From the NCBI RefSeq assembly GCF_023715895.1, contig NZ_JAMBOO010000023.1, positions 1 to 62,960 of the forward strand: a stretch of 62,960 nt of DNA, in the 5' to 3' direction. The first letter of the stretch is position 1. Every line of letters starts with the position of its first letter. The position numbers were made by a program, and so were the translations under genes. Positions 43,723 to 52,246 of the stretch are shown here, in pieces. The stretch is from Domibacillus indicus. Its GTDB lineage: Bacteria; Bacillota; Bacilli; Bacillales; Domibacillaceae. Under the pieces are notes generated by a model, which searched no databases, was not told the DNA's origin, and saw nothing but the letters and a program-made list of their open reading frames with translations.

Positions 43723-43742
43723 GCGCTTAAGGCGCTTTTTTT
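43721..43742 (+). terminator. Terminator
   Basis: AGCGCtTAAgGCGCT followed by TTTTTTT, starting within the stop codon of the FGW gene. Confidence 0.7.
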
Positions 43743-43877
43743 ATGTGCCAAAATATACAATTGCACGCTGCAGGAGTCAAAACGGCTGCTTTGGGAATCA
43801 TACTTTAAAAGAGCTTGCCCTTTTCAACATGAATATGCTGAAAGACGTTAAAAATGGACTGTAAAGGACTGAACCTT

Positions 43878-44627
43878 ATGCTGAACAAAACCCAATTAGC
43901 CGATTTTCAAACAGAGTTAACGAACAGAAAAAAGGAATTGGAATCCCGTTTTGAGGGTACGGATCACTTCCAATTGCAAAGAAGCTTGTCTGACTCGACG
44001 AGGGAATTGTCCGTTTATGATAATCATCCGGGTGATGTGGGGACAGAGTTATATGAGCGGGAAAAAGATATAGCGTTGAATGAACATAGCCGGTTTGAAT
44101 TGGAAGGAATCAATACAGCACTAGAAGCGATTCAAAATGGAACGTATGGTATTTGTAAGACCTGTAAAGAAGAAATTCCTGTAGAGCGTTTAGAAGCCGT
44201 GCCAACCACTTTGTTTTGTCTGAAGCATTCACAGGACCAAAACATTTCAAATGACCGGCCCGTTGAAGAAGCTGTTCTTGCGCCGCCATTTGGACAGTTT
44301 GATTTTGATGATAAATCAGAAAATGTTGCCTACGATGCAGAAGACGCCTGGCAGGATGTCGCCCAATACGGTACTTCTGAGACACCGGCGGACTTTATGA
44401 ATGCGCCAGAGGAATACGGAGACATGTACGTGGAATCACAGGAAAATAAAGGTTATGTAGAGGATTATGAAAACTTTGCGGCCGTTGATATTCACGGAAA
44501 CAGAGTGGACGTTTATCCAAGCAGAGAGCATAAATTGTATGAAGAAGTGCTTGATGATGAAGACTTAATGTCTTCTTTAGGCGATCTTCCTCCGGCGGAA
44601 AAAGACCCGTACACAGAACGAAAATAA
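43878..44627 (+). CDS. YteA-family DksA/TraR-type zinc-finger protein
   Basis: 249 aa from ATG 43878 after AAAGGACTG. It has an N-terminal coiled coil (LADFQTELTNRKKELESRF), DNHPGDVGTELYEREKD, and the zinc motif CKTCKEEIP...TLFCLKH with His in the fourth position. The long acidic C-terminus is typical of the YteA sporulation-associated group. It may modulate RNA polymerase as DksA relatives do. Confidence 0.85.
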   Translation: MLNKTQLADFQTELTNRKKELESRFEGTDHFQLQRSLSDSTRELSVYDNHPGDVGTELYEREKDIALNEHSRFELEGINTALEAIQNGTYGICKTCKEEIPVERLEAVPTTLFCLKHSQDQNISNDRPVEEAVLAPPFGQFDFDDKSENVAYDAEDAWQDVAQYGTSETPADFMNAPEEYGDMYVESQENKGYVEDYENFAAVDIHGNRVDVYPSREHKLYEEVLDDEDLMSSLGDLPPAEKDPYTERK

Positions 44628-44639
44628 ACTTCTTGTTTG

Positions 44640-44669
44640 CCAGCTGTTCATGAGACAGCTGGTTTTTAT
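44640..44669 (+). terminator. Terminator
   Basis: CCAGCTGT-tcatgag-ACAGCTGG followed by TTTTTATTT. Confidence 0.8.
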
Positions 44670-44729
44670 TTCCACAATTATTTTTACACGTTATAATAAA
44701 AAAAGCTTATGCTGCAAAGGAGCTGGACA

Positions 44730-44762
44730 ATGCACAGAGAAACCAACACTTTTATTCAATAA
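44730..44762 (+). CDS. 10-aa leader-like frame
   Basis: AAAGGAGCTGGACA precedes ATG and a frame MHRETNTFIQ. It ends 29 bp before the acetyltransferase start. It may be a leader peptide. Evidence is only the ribosome site. Confidence 0.25.
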   Translation: MHRETNTFIQ

Positions 44763-44791
44763 CTCATCTTGCATGTGGAGGGGGAAAAAGA

Positions 44792-45325
44792 TTGTTGATC
44801 GATTTCTTTGAAACGAGACGGCTCATACTCCGCAAAGTAACAGAAGCGGATGCTGCTTCCCTATTTTCAGTCTGGTCTGATCCAGCCGTTACAAGGTTTA
44901 TGAACATTGATACTTTTACTAATGTGGAACAAGCGGAGCAAATGATTCATTTTTTAAACCAATTGGCAGACGAAAACAGAGCTGTCCGGTATACTTTAAC
45001 CGAGAAAAAAACGGAGCAAGTCATTGGCTCATGCGGGTTTAACAGCCTTGATTTCGAAAATGCAAAAGCTGAAATTGGATATGATCTTGGCCGGCCTTAT
45101 TGGGGAAACGGATATGCGGGAGAAGCGGTATTGTGTTTGATTGATTACGCATTTCATCATTTACAATTGATGAGGGTGGAAGCAAAAGCAGAGCCTGAAA
45201 ACCTTTCTTCTATTAGAGTGCTGCAAAAAACAGGTTTTTCATTTGAAGGCATCCTTCGAAAAAGCGAAAAGTCAAAAGGAACATTTATTGACCTTGCTCT
45301 TTATTCACGTTTAAAAACAGATTGA
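44792..45325 (+). CDS. GNAT N-acetyltransferase, RimJ/RimL type
   Basis: A 177-aa protein starting at TTG after GGAGGGGGAAAAAGA. It has FETRRLILRKVTEADAASLF, IGSCGFNSLD, then DLGRPYWGNGYAGEAV (acetyl-CoA loop) and EPENLSSIRVLQKTGFSFEG. The fold is that of ribosomal-protein acetyltransferases. The target is unknown. Confidence 0.9.
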   Translation: MLIDFFETRRLILRKVTEADAASLFSVWSDPAVTRFMNIDTFTNVEQAEQMIHFLNQLADENRAVRYTLTEKKTEQVIGSCGFNSLDFENAKAEIGYDLGRPYWGNGYAGEAVLCLIDYAFHHLQLMRVEAKAEPENLSSIRVLQKTGFSFEGILRKSEKSKGTFIDLALYSRLKTD

Positions 45326-45597
45326 TTGCGGCTCATCGCTGTCCTCATCTCCTGATGAGGCGGCGATTGATAATCCGTCATAAAACACCCGTGTACTATT
45401 TGTTATCCTTCATCCCCTTTATCACTTTTTTATTTGAGGCGGCTCCTTAGGTTTACCGAATGTACTTTCCTCCTCGAAATCCTTCCATTACATGACTCGT
45501 TTTCTGCGAGAGAAATCCCTGCCTTGTGAATAAAACGAACTGGTCTCTGCCATGATAACGACTGAACAACCAATATGAAGAAATGAGGCAGGGATAT
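45326..45597. other. Intergenic, no gene seen
   Basis: Contains a hairpin CCTCATctcctGATGAGG just after the acetyltransferase and the catalase promoter region. There is no supported frame. Confidence 0.45.
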
Positions 45598-46455
45598 ATG
45601 TATTATTACAAGGAAGAATTAATCAATATTGTAGCACCAGACCAGCCCGATCCCGCTGCTGCAAAAGTGTTGCAGGAAATATTAGGCGGACATTTCGGGG
45701 AAATGCGGACAATGATGCAGTTTTTCTTTCAAAGCTCCAATTTCAGAGGCAAGGCCGTTCAATACCGGGATCTTCTTCGCGGTATTTTTCTTGAAGAAAT
45801 TGCCCATGTAGAGCTTGTACAAAACACCATTAACCAGCTGCTCAATGGTTCCGGTGAGTCCCCTATGCCAGGCAATTCCGGAGCAGATGGAGCGCCGCTC
45901 GGTGACGTAGTCAAGCATGCGAATCCGCATCATTATATTATCGGCGCCCAGGCTTCTCTTCCAGTAGACGCAGCAGGAAATCCGTGGAATGGCTCCTGGG
46001 TGTACAGCCACGGAAACCTGATCGGGGATTTGCTTGATAACCTCGTTCTCGAATCAACGGGTGTTCTGCAAAAAACACGTATTTACGAAATGAGCAGCAA
46101 CCAAACATTTCGTGAAACGCTGGCTTTCCTAATTGTCCGGGATAATGCCCATCAAAATGCATTTGCCAAAGCACTTGAAACACTGGGAGTTGATTGGGGC
46201 AAGCTGTTCCCGGTTCCAAATTACGATATCAATAAATACCCAGAATGCCGGAAGTACGTAGAAATGGGCTACCATAATGCGCTGTTTAACTTCAGAATGG
46301 ACGAAACAAAAATAGCCCAAATTTTCCAAGGCGAGTCTCCAAGCCGGAATGATGGTACGCTTTCGGTTGTCGATCCGCCGGCCGGCTTCCCTGTTCCCCT
46401 CATGCCGGAGATGCCAAATGAACACAGTCCAGGAACAAACGACTTAAACGCTTAG
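45598..46455 (+). CDS. Manganese catalase
   Basis: 285 aa from ATG 45598 after AGGCAGGG. It is a ferritin-like di-manganese enzyme: LGGHFGEMRTMMQFFFQ, FLEEIAHVELV, and FRETLAFLIVRDNAHQ carry the Glu/His ligands. It decomposes hydrogen peroxide. In Bacillus, relatives such as YjqC and CotJC are spore-associated. It is monocistronic with a terminator. Confidence 0.93.
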   Translation: MYYYKEELINIVAPDQPDPAAAKVLQEILGGHFGEMRTMMQFFFQSSNFRGKAVQYRDLLRGIFLEEIAHVELVQNTINQLLNGSGESPMPGNSGADGAPLGDVVKHANPHHYIIGAQASLPVDAAGNPWNGSWVYSHGNLIGDLLDNLVLESTGVLQKTRIYEMSSNQTFRETLAFLIVRDNAHQNAFAKALETLGVDWGKLFPVPNYDINKYPECRKYVEMGYHNALFNFRMDETKIAQIFQGESPSRNDGTLSVVDPPAGFPVPLMPEMPNEHSPGTNDLNA

Positions 46456-46465
46456 TCCATCATAC

Positions 46466-46510
46466 ACCTACACCCCGGGTCACACAGACTCGGGGTGTAG
46501 GTGCTTTTTT
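46466..46510 (+). terminator. Terminator after catalase
   Basis: ACCTACACCCCGggtcacacagactCGGGGTGTAGGT followed by GCTTTTTT. Confidence 0.85.
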
Positions 46511-46592
46511 ACTTCGTTCAGTCACTGTACGTATTGAATACAGATTTACCGTCAAAACTGTAAACGAACTTTCGGAACAGGAGTGAAGAAAT

Positions 46593-47021
46593 ATGTTAAA
46601 GCTGCAAACAGAGCTGGAAGGAAAAACGGCCCGCTTTGGTGATATAAGAGACAAAATGAATGAGCTTGGATACGACTTGGGCGGAAATTGGGAGTATGAC
46701 GCTGGCAGCTTTGATCACACATTATGGAACAGTAAAAGCGAAACCATTTATATTCGCCTTCCATTTACGGTACTCGACGGTATGCTTGATGAGTATGATG
46801 CTTTTATTTCGTTTAAATCCCCTTTTATTATTAAACATGTGATCAATACCGGCTTAGAAAAAGACGAGCATTCTTTACTGACAGCATCCGGCTGGAACCA
46901 ATTTCAAGATCCCGTTTCTTCTGACGCGCCCATCAATCAAAAAAATAAATGGGAAGAAGCAGGAGAAAAAGCAGTCAGCCGGCTGATTCAACATTTGGAA
47001 AAAGGGCTGAGCGCCAGCTGA
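46593..47021 (+). CDS. YugN-family protein
   Basis: A 142-aa protein with LGGNWEYDAGSFDHTLW, IYIRLPFTVLDG and FIIKHVINTGLEKDEH, the YugN-like signature. AGGAGTGAAG precedes the ATG. Function is unknown. A FNxFQDP-like WNQFQDPVSSD segment lies near the end. Confidence 0.85.
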   Translation: MLKLQTELEGKTARFGDIRDKMNELGYDLGGNWEYDAGSFDHTLWNSKSETIYIRLPFTVLDGMLDEYDAFISFKSPFIIKHVINTGLEKDEHSLLTASGWNQFQDPVSSDAPINQKNKWEEAGEKAVSRLIQHLEKGLSAS

Positions 47022-47125
47022 TGTTCATACTGTTACTTATATTAGTATGAATATTAGTACGATTTCTCCCATTTTGCAGCGGCCTTGAATAAACTAAAGG
47101 GTCAAAGCAAAAAAGGAGGAATCAC

Positions 47126-47620
47126 GTGATTCATACTGTAAAACGCGGGGAAACACTTTCCTCAATTGCAGGAGACTACCGGATTTCATTAGCTGCTCTC
47201 ATTGCCAGCAATCCGGGTATTACGCCCAATTTGATTTATGTGGGACAGCGCATTACCATTCCAGGCTTTCCTTCTCCCGCAAGCCTTCCTTTTTCCATTG
47301 TGGTCTCTCTTTCGAATCGGACTTTAACGTTATTTTACCGGGACCAAGTCAGAAAAGTATACCCGATTGGTGTTGGCAGAATGCTGCATGAAACACCTGT
47401 AGGAGATTTTATCATTATTAATAAAGCACCCAACCCGGGGGGGCCGTACGGAACGATGTGGATGAGTTTGTCGAAGAAAAGTTATGGCATTCACGGTACA
47501 AATGATCCTTCTTCTATCGGAAAGTATGTTTCTAGAGGCTGTGTTCGAATGCACAATAAGGATGTGGAAGAGCTGTCCCGGACGATTCCTATCGGGACTC
47601 CTGTATCCATTCGGCCTTAG
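47126..47620 (+). CDS. ykuD: LysM L,D-transpeptidase, YkuD-like
   Basis: 164 aa from GTG after AAAGGAGG, the same length as B. subtilis YkuD. It has an N-terminal LysM ([20 protein letters not shown]) and a YkuD domain with [13 protein letters not shown] and the catalytic [11 protein letters not shown] (His, Ser, Cys). It crosslinks peptidoglycan, in B. subtilis in the spore-forming cell envelope. No signal peptide, as in YkuD. Confidence 0.92.
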   Translation: MIHTVKRGETLSSIAGDYRISLAALIASNPGITPNLIYVGQRITIPGFPSPASLPFSIVVSLSNRTLTLFYRDQVRKVYPIGVGRMLHETPVGDFIIINKAPNPGGPYGTMWMSLSKKSYGIHGTNDPSSIGKYVSRGCVRMHNKDVEELSRTIPIGTPVSIRP

Positions 47621-47630
47621 GATACTGAAC

Positions 47631-47664
47631 TGAAAAAGCCCGGCTTGTAAGCCAGGCTTTTTCA
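47631..47664. terminator. Bidirectional terminator
   Basis: GAAAAAGCCcGGCT-tgta-AGCCaGGCTTTTTC between ykuD and the convergent kinase gene. Confidence 0.85.
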
Positions 47665-47679
47665 GGTGATGTTCATTTG

Positions 47680-48939
47680 TTATTCATGGACGGTCGGAAG
47701 CTCGATTACAAAACACGTTCCTTTATTGACTTTACTTGTAACCTGGGTTCTTCCGCCTAAACTTTGAATAATGCTAAAAGAAACCATCGTCCCGAGACCG
47801 GTTCCATTTTCTTTCGTTGTAAAGTACGGTTCACCAAGACGATCTATTTGCTTTTGTGTCATTCCTTTTCCCTGATCGCAAATACGGATTTTAGCAAGAT
47901 GATGTTCATATGTTGTTTTGATCCTTATTTTACCGCCGTTCGGCATGGCTTCGATGGCATTTTTAATGATATTGATTAAAGCCTGCTCGAGCTTTTTTCG
48001 TTCGCCAAGAATATAACAGTGCTCTTTTTTTTCTACAGACACGTCGAGCTCTATACTGTTCATATTGGCCAGCGGCATTAACACGTTCACAGCATGATTT
48101 ATTGTTTCGTGAAGAATAATGGCTTCTGCCTCATCGGGAGCGGGTTTTGCAAATGTTAAATAATCATTAATAATGCCAGTAGCCCGGTCCAGTTCCTGAA
48201 TGGAAATCAGAATTTGCTCTTTTGTTTCCGATGGTATGTCACTTTCATAGGAAAGCTGCATAAATCCCCGGCTGGCCGTCAGCGGATTTCGCACTTCATG
48301 TGAAATGCTGGCGGCAAGGTTGCTGACAATCTCTAATTTCTCTGCTTTCATCAGCTTTTGCAATACATCAAAATTGGTTTTAATCACCTCTAACAAAACG
48401 GCAGCAATCAGGATACAAACAATATTAAGCATGTAAAAAATCACCCACATACTTACCGTCATATGCATATCATATATTTGCCCGGCCACGTACGTTGTAA
48501 GCAGCAAAGAAAAAAGAGTAAGCACGCCCACTGAAGGGAGTTTTTGTTTTAACGGCATCTTTAAATAGTACTTCGAGAAAAACATCGCCAGCACGGCAAT
48601 AGGCGTAAAGGTAAAAAGGGTTATAAAAAAGCCGGATCCTCCTATAAAAAAGCGGGCAGCAAGCAGAGCCGGAAGCAGCCATGCAGCGAATCCCGGCCCT
48701 CCATATAAAATCCCCAGCAGAAAAGGAACCCGGCGCAAGTCAAAGTTAAATCCGTCTCCAAATGAAAAAGGAAACAGCATACATAAAACAAAAGATATAA
48801 TCGGAAACACAACAAACCATGATGCCTTTACTTTTTCAAAACGGTATAAGTAGGAAACGAGGTAAAGCATTTGCATAAAAAAGATCGGAAGAAGAACAAA
48901 TAAAAAATTAATGAGTAAATCTTTTATGATAAGCTCCAT
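47680..48939 (-). CDS. Sensor histidine kinase, 5TM KinB-like, copy 1
   Basis: About 419 aa. A 5TM-5TMR_LYT membrane sensor (six hydrophobic stretches, RVPFLLGILYGGPGFAAWLL) is followed by a HisKA domain with phospho-His in SISHEVRNPLTASRGF. The ATPase has NIIKNAIEAMPNGG, DQGKGMTQ and GTGLGTMVSF. It resembles KinB, which feeds the Spo0A phosphorelay. No response regulator is adjacent. The start is ATG 48939 or 48954, and neither has a strong ribosome site. Confidence 0.88.
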   Translation of the reverse strand: MELIIKDLLINFLFVLLPIFFMQMLYLVSYLYRFEKVKASWFVVFPIISFVLCMLFPFSFGDGFNFDLRRVPFLLGILYGGPGFAAWLLPALLAARFFIGGSGFFITLFTFTPIAVLAMFFSKYYLKMPLKQKLPSVGVLTLFSLLLTTYVAGQIYDMHMTVSMWVIFYMLNIVCILIAAVLLEVIKTNFDVLQKLMKAEKLEIVSNLAASISHEVRNPLTASRGFMQLSYESDIPSETKEQILISIQELDRATGIINDYLTFAKPAPDEAEAIILHETINHAVNVLMPLANMNSIELDVSVEKKEHCYILGERKKLEQALINIIKNAIEAMPNGGKIRIKTTYEHHLAKIRICDQGKGMTQKQIDRLGEPYFTTKENGTGLGTMVSFSIIQSLGGRTQVTSKVNKGTCFVIELPTVHE

Positions 48940-49045
48940 CAAGGCACCGACCATTCTTGAATGTATAAAATCGGCTCATTCATGTTATTTCTTTAAGAAT
49001 AATCGATCCTTCGCTGGAACTGCAACTGCTTTTTAAAAGCGTTTT

Positions 49046-49465
49046 CTACTTCTCAATAATCACTGCATTGATAGCCGGTGTCCCATCTTTCGCTTTTTCC
49101 ACTGCCACTGTTCCATACACCGTAACGCTCTCATTTATTTCGATTTCCGTCTGCGTGGCATTCATAATCACATATGTGCCATCCGATGCCTGAAGGAAAA
49201 ATGAGCCCGTTAAGCCGGGTTCGATCACTTCCGTAACGCGTCCTGTCGCAGCCACTTTTTTACCGACTGGCGGCTCGTCAGCAGTTAACTCCGTAAATTT
49301 CGCCGGCACGGCTTCCTCTTTCATCTGTTCGGCCAGCTCTTCCTCTGACGGCTCTTCAATAATTGATTCCGTCCCTTCTGAAAACGTGCTTTGAACCATT
49401 TCTTCTTCTGCTGAACAGGCACTTAATACGATAGCCGCTGAAGCCGCTGCGATCCATTTTTTCAT
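49046..49465 (-). CDS. Lipoprotein with OB-fold-like domain
   Basis: 139 aa with a lipobox (SAAIVLSACSAEEE), an acidic Glu-rich linker, then a beta-barrel-like domain (GKKVAATGRVTEVIEPG, SDGTYVIMNATQ, VTVYGTVAVEKAKDG) of the tRNA_anti/OB type seen in exported proteins. AAAGGAGGATG precedes the ATG. The ligand is unknown. Confidence 0.75.
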   Translation of the reverse strand: MKKWIAAASAAIVLSACSAEEEMVQSTFSEGTESIIEEPSEEELAEQMKEEAVPAKFTELTADEPPVGKKVAATGRVTEVIEPGLTGSFFLQASDGTYVIMNATQTEIEINESVTVYGTVAVEKAKDGTPAINAVIIEK

Positions 49466-49589
49466 TACAGCATCCTCCTTTTTTCTGCTTGTCCTAACAT
49501 TATGAGCGAGCTAAGCCGGAAAGTACACGGAGGCAAAGTGTCACTCCGCCAATGAACGCATACTGTAACTATATAAAGGAGTGAAATCG

Positions 49590-49907
49590 ATGGTACAGGA
49601 ATATCCAAATCCGCCTCAACACTCGCTGTTGCCGCCAGGACATTATTTGTATTCTCCCCAATTTCCAGCCATTATGCAGCAATTATCACCGGTTTATACC
49701 GTGACAGCAGAACCCGTCTTTCTCGACCACCTTCTAATGCATAGCGGTAAAACGATTCAAGTAGCCACAACCGGCGGGTTATTGACCGGAAAGCTGACTG
49801 GAGTGGCCATTGATCATCTTCAGTTAACCATCAATGATGTTCACCATCACATTCGATATCCGCATATTATTTCTTTCAGCATGGCACAATCGAACCAAAA
49901 AACCTGA
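49590..49907 (+). CDS. DUF2642 (YuzF-like) spore-associated protein
   Basis: 105 aa from ATG 49590 after AAAGGAG. Pro-rich N-terminus (PQHSLLPPGHYLYSPQFP), then LMHSGKTIQVATTGGLLTGK and HLQLTINDVHHHIRYPHII, the DUF2642 pattern. The last codons and stop form the left arm of a 25-bp perfect inverted repeat. Confidence 0.75.
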   Translation: MVQEYPNPPQHSLLPPGHYLYSPQFPAIMQQLSPVYTVTAEPVFLDHLLMHSGKTIQVATTGGLLTGKLTGVAIDHLQLTINDVHHHIRYPHIISFSMAQSNQKT

Positions 49908-49942
49908 AACTGGACACTTTCAGGTTTTTTGGTTCGATTGTG
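49885..49942 (+). repeat. 25-bp perfect inverted repeat at gene end
   Basis: The arms 49885-49909 and 49918-49942 are exact complements around an 8-nt loop. The inner part includes CCTGAAA/TTTCAGG and an A6/T6 pair, so it may terminate transcription. Its length is far above a normal terminator. Confidence 0.8.
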
Positions 49943-50247
49943 TATAAACTTCTTTCAAAAGGTCATCCTGCATGTATAACTGCGTTTGTTTATTTTGCGG
50001 CCGCTATCACCATGATCGGCCCGCTTTTTTATGAAGGCTTCAGCCCAAACAGCAAATTAAATGCACCAGAGAAACAAAACTAGAAAGCAGACCATCTGCC
50101 CAACGGACGGCCGATGCCTTCTTCCAATTAAGTCGTTTGCGTCTTTCAAAAAACGGGTACGCTGGATATACATTCTCTTATCTGCTTTTTCCAACACATT
50201 TCTCCACTTTTTCAGATAACAGAGAATAAAGGGTGGGAGGTGATCAT

Positions 50248-50445
50248 ATGAGGAGAGTTCAAGGCATTCCCAGCTTACTCACATATCTTAATACCCATCA
50301 TTATTCGCTCACACATGAAGAGGTTGAGGATTTAATCCGAAAAAGACAATTTCCTCACCGAAAGCTGATGAACGGGGCGATGATCTTTGACTTAAATCAT
50401 ATTGACTGGTGGTTATCGGAAAATCAGCCTTCAAAGAATCCTTGA
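50248..50445 (+). CDS. Small helix-turn-helix protein, paralogue 1
   Basis: 65 aa from ATG 50248 after GGGAGGTGATC. MRRVQGIPSLLTYLNTHHYS, LTHEEVEDLIRKRQFPHRKL and MIFDLNHIDWWLSE resemble excisionase-type winged helices (last part like IxFxxxxIDxWL). The paralogue is at 60304-60495. It may bind DNA; the target is unknown. Confidence 0.7.
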   Translation: MRRVQGIPSLLTYLNTHHYSLTHEEVEDLIRKRQFPHRKLMNGAMIFDLNHIDWWLSENQPSKNP

Positions 50446-50536
50446 AGCTCACACGTGGCTTGTATCATCTGCATTTTTATAAAAGCGGACCGATCATTCC
50501 CGGTTCGCTTTTGGTTTGCCGTCCTGGTGATATCCT

Positions 50537-50764
50537 TTACTGAACAAATTTTTCGGTTACACGCAGGGTTCGTGGCTTTCTATCTTCCCAGGTTACATAG
50601 CCAGATTCTTTCAAGCGGTCTAAATGACCTTTTACAGTTGAAGCAGATTTTAGTTCTACCGCTTCGCCAATCTCACGTATCGTAGGCGGATAATTTTTCG
50701 TGCGGACAAACTCATTTATATAAAGAAGCATTTTCTGCTGGCGGACGGAAAGCTGATTAAGCAT
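50537..50764 (-). CDS. Stand-alone LexA-type DNA-binding domain
   Basis: 75 aa from ATG 50764 after AAAGGAGGAAAAA. It matches the LexA winged helix throughout: VRQQKMLLYINEFVRTKNYP, PTIREIGEAVELKSASTVKG and HLDRLKESGYVTWEDRKPRT. The autocleavage/dimerisation domain is absent. It could compete with LexA or control its own genes. A LexA-like box lies 134 bp upstream (50898-50911). Confidence 0.85.
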   Translation of the reverse strand: MLNQLSVRQQKMLLYINEFVRTKNYPPTIREIGEAVELKSASTVKGHLDRLKESGYVTWEDRKPRTLRVTEKFVQ

Positions 50765-50897
50765 ATGGTTTTTCCTCCTTTTCGCAGGATTTCTTCGGCT
50801 GACACTCAAATAGCAGGACAAAAATGTTTTTACTTCTTAAAATGTAAAGCGATACATGGTTATATAATCTGCTTAATCTCCTCCTTTTTTATTGTAA

Positions 50898-50911
50898 CGA
50901 ACAAGCGTTTC
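50898..50911 (-). promoter_or_regulatory. LexA-like box
   Basis: CGAACAAGCGTTTC fits CGAACNNNNGTTCG except for two bases. It is upstream of the stand-alone LexA-domain gene. Confidence 0.45.
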
Positions 50912-50972
50912 TTTTTCAAATAAAATCCAACCACATATTTCTACAATTAAAGGAAAACCCCCGCTTTTAAAC

Positions 50973-51002
50973 AAAAAAAGCTCCCTTCATCAGGAGCTTT
51001 TC
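50973..51002. terminator. Terminator overlapping gene end
   Basis: AAAAAAAGCTCC-cttcatca-GGAGCTTTT. It overlaps the 3' end of the gene ending at 50990. Confidence 0.75.
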
Positions 51003-51325
51003 TTTGTTTTATATTCCCGGCTTTCATATATGGCTTGAAGCTTATTTTCGGCTTCCTGGGGACTCATCGATAAACCCGTTAAAAAAGCCAATAGGTCATC
51101 CCGTTCTGAAAGCTTTCTCATAGAGTGAAACGCGATCGGCTTATGTTCTTTTAAAAGTGTCATAATTTCAATCGTAGGCAGTACTTCCGGCTGGGAGCGA
51201 TCCCTTAAAAAAGAGCGTAAAAACCGCACAAAAACTAAAGCTGAATCTGTACTGTCCGGATAGTTTTTCAATAAAACAAAAAATTTTTCTACATGTGCTT
51301 TTACGTCGTTCGATTTTCTCCGCAT
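50990..51325 (-). CDS. Hypothetical protein behind a c-di-GMP riboswitch
   Basis: A 111-aa helical protein (HVEKFFVLLKNYPDSTDSAL, FVRFLRSFLRDRS, LTGLSMSPQEAENKLQAIYE) with no known family. GCAGGAGGAAAC precedes the ATG. A cyclic-di-GMP-I aptamer ends 56 nt upstream, so expression probably follows c-di-GMP level. This hints at motility, biofilm or sporulation use. Confidence 0.65.
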   Translation of the reverse strand: MRRKSNDVKAHVEKFFVLLKNYPDSTDSALVFVRFLRSFLRDRSQPEVLPTIEIMTLLKEHKPIAFHSMRKLSERDDLLAFLTGLSMSPQEAENKLQAIYESREYKTKKSS

Positions 51326-51353
51326 GTTTCCTCCTGCTTTAAACAGCTATTCA

Positions 51354-51461
51354 ACCAAATACGGAGAAACTTCCCTATTTGGCAACCCGGCTGTCGTTTT
51401 TCACTGGCTGAAAAGTAGACCCGTGGCTTTGCGTCCTTCCCTTTCGGAGAAGTTTGCCTTT
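51354..51461 (-). promoter_or_regulatory. Cyclic-di-GMP-I riboswitch (GEMM-I)
   Basis: The minus strand shows the GEMM-I core in order: AAAGGCAAAC, GAAA tetraloop hairpin (TTCTCC-gaaa-GGGAAG), GGACGCAAAGCC, acGGGTCTA, a variable hairpin, and ACAGCCGGGTTGCC closing on GGCAA. A hairpin CCAAATA...TATTTGG (51354-51382) follows and may be the expression platform. It controls the 111-aa gene. Confidence 0.85.
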
Positions 51462-51727
51462 ATCTTTAGTCCCATTAAATCATGTCGAATTATGTCAAGT
51501 CAAGCCGAAATGAACTATATCCCAAACCCGATTAGCTTTTTATACCTATATACTATTCAACCTTTTGACTCAATCGCCGTCTGCCTTAACCTGTTCTGGT
51601 TAGCGATAAATAGCGGATTCGTTTTGCCTGCCAAAAATTTTTTGGTCGCCCTGCTCTTTTTGTTTACTTCTTCATACACTGGGCATGCTACCATTGACGA
51701 CAACCTTACTTAAAGGAGAATGCACAC

Positions 51728-52192
51728 ATGAAATTGACCGGCACAAAAGAACTTCTTGTCAGCGGACTAACGGCTTTGCTCATACTCGGGCTGGCTGGCT
51801 GCGGCGGCGGACAAAACGACGACACCAATAATGAGCAGGATCAAATGGAAGAACAAAACAATACCGATACCCAAAATCAAACTGAACAAGATGAAACAGA
51901 AGGCGATTTAGATACCGAACTAAGAGATGAAAACGACAAAGGAAATGGCGTCAATGATGGGACGGATCAAGAAAGCGGCGGCAACAACGAAGATGCTAAC
52001 GGTATCAATGACGGAAAAGATCAGGATAACGGTATCGATGATGGAACAAAAGATGACCAGCTGGACCCTGAAAATAACCCAGAGGATGCTAACGATATCA
52101 ATAACGGAAAAGATCAGGATAACGGTATTGATGATGGAACAAAAGATGACCAGCTGGACCCTGAAAATGATCCAACGGAAAACAATCAATAA
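51728..52192 (+). CDS. Acidic repeat lipoprotein
   Basis: 154 aa with a lipobox (LLILGLAGCGGG) and an extremely acidic Asp/Asn/Gln-rich body. Two tandem 29-residue units contain DGKDQDNGIDDGTKDDQLDP / NGKDQDNGIDDGTKDDQLDP. AAAGGAG precedes the ATG. It may bind cations at the cell or spore surface. It is related in plan to 59113-59355. Confidence 0.75.
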   Translation: MKLTGTKELLVSGLTALLILGLAGCGGGQNDDTNNEQDQMEEQNNTDTQNQTEQDETEGDLDTELRDENDKGNGVNDGTDQESGGNNEDANGINDGKDQDNGIDDGTKDDQLDPENNPEDANDINNGKDQDNGIDDGTKDDQLDPENDPTENNQ

Positions 52193-52196
52193 CATA

Positions 52197-52231
52197 AAAA
52201 GTCCCGGCCTGTATGCGGCCGGGATTTTCTT
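52197..52231. terminator. Bidirectional terminator
   Basis: AAAAAGTCCCGGCCtgtatGCGGCCGGGATTTTC between convergent genes. Confidence 0.8.
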
Positions 52232-52246
52232 TTTCCAAAGGGTGTC

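Noticed and set aside
51920-52195. Repetitive hydrophobic minus-strand frame
   Set aside because: Antisense of the acidic repeat lipoprotein; no ribosome site.
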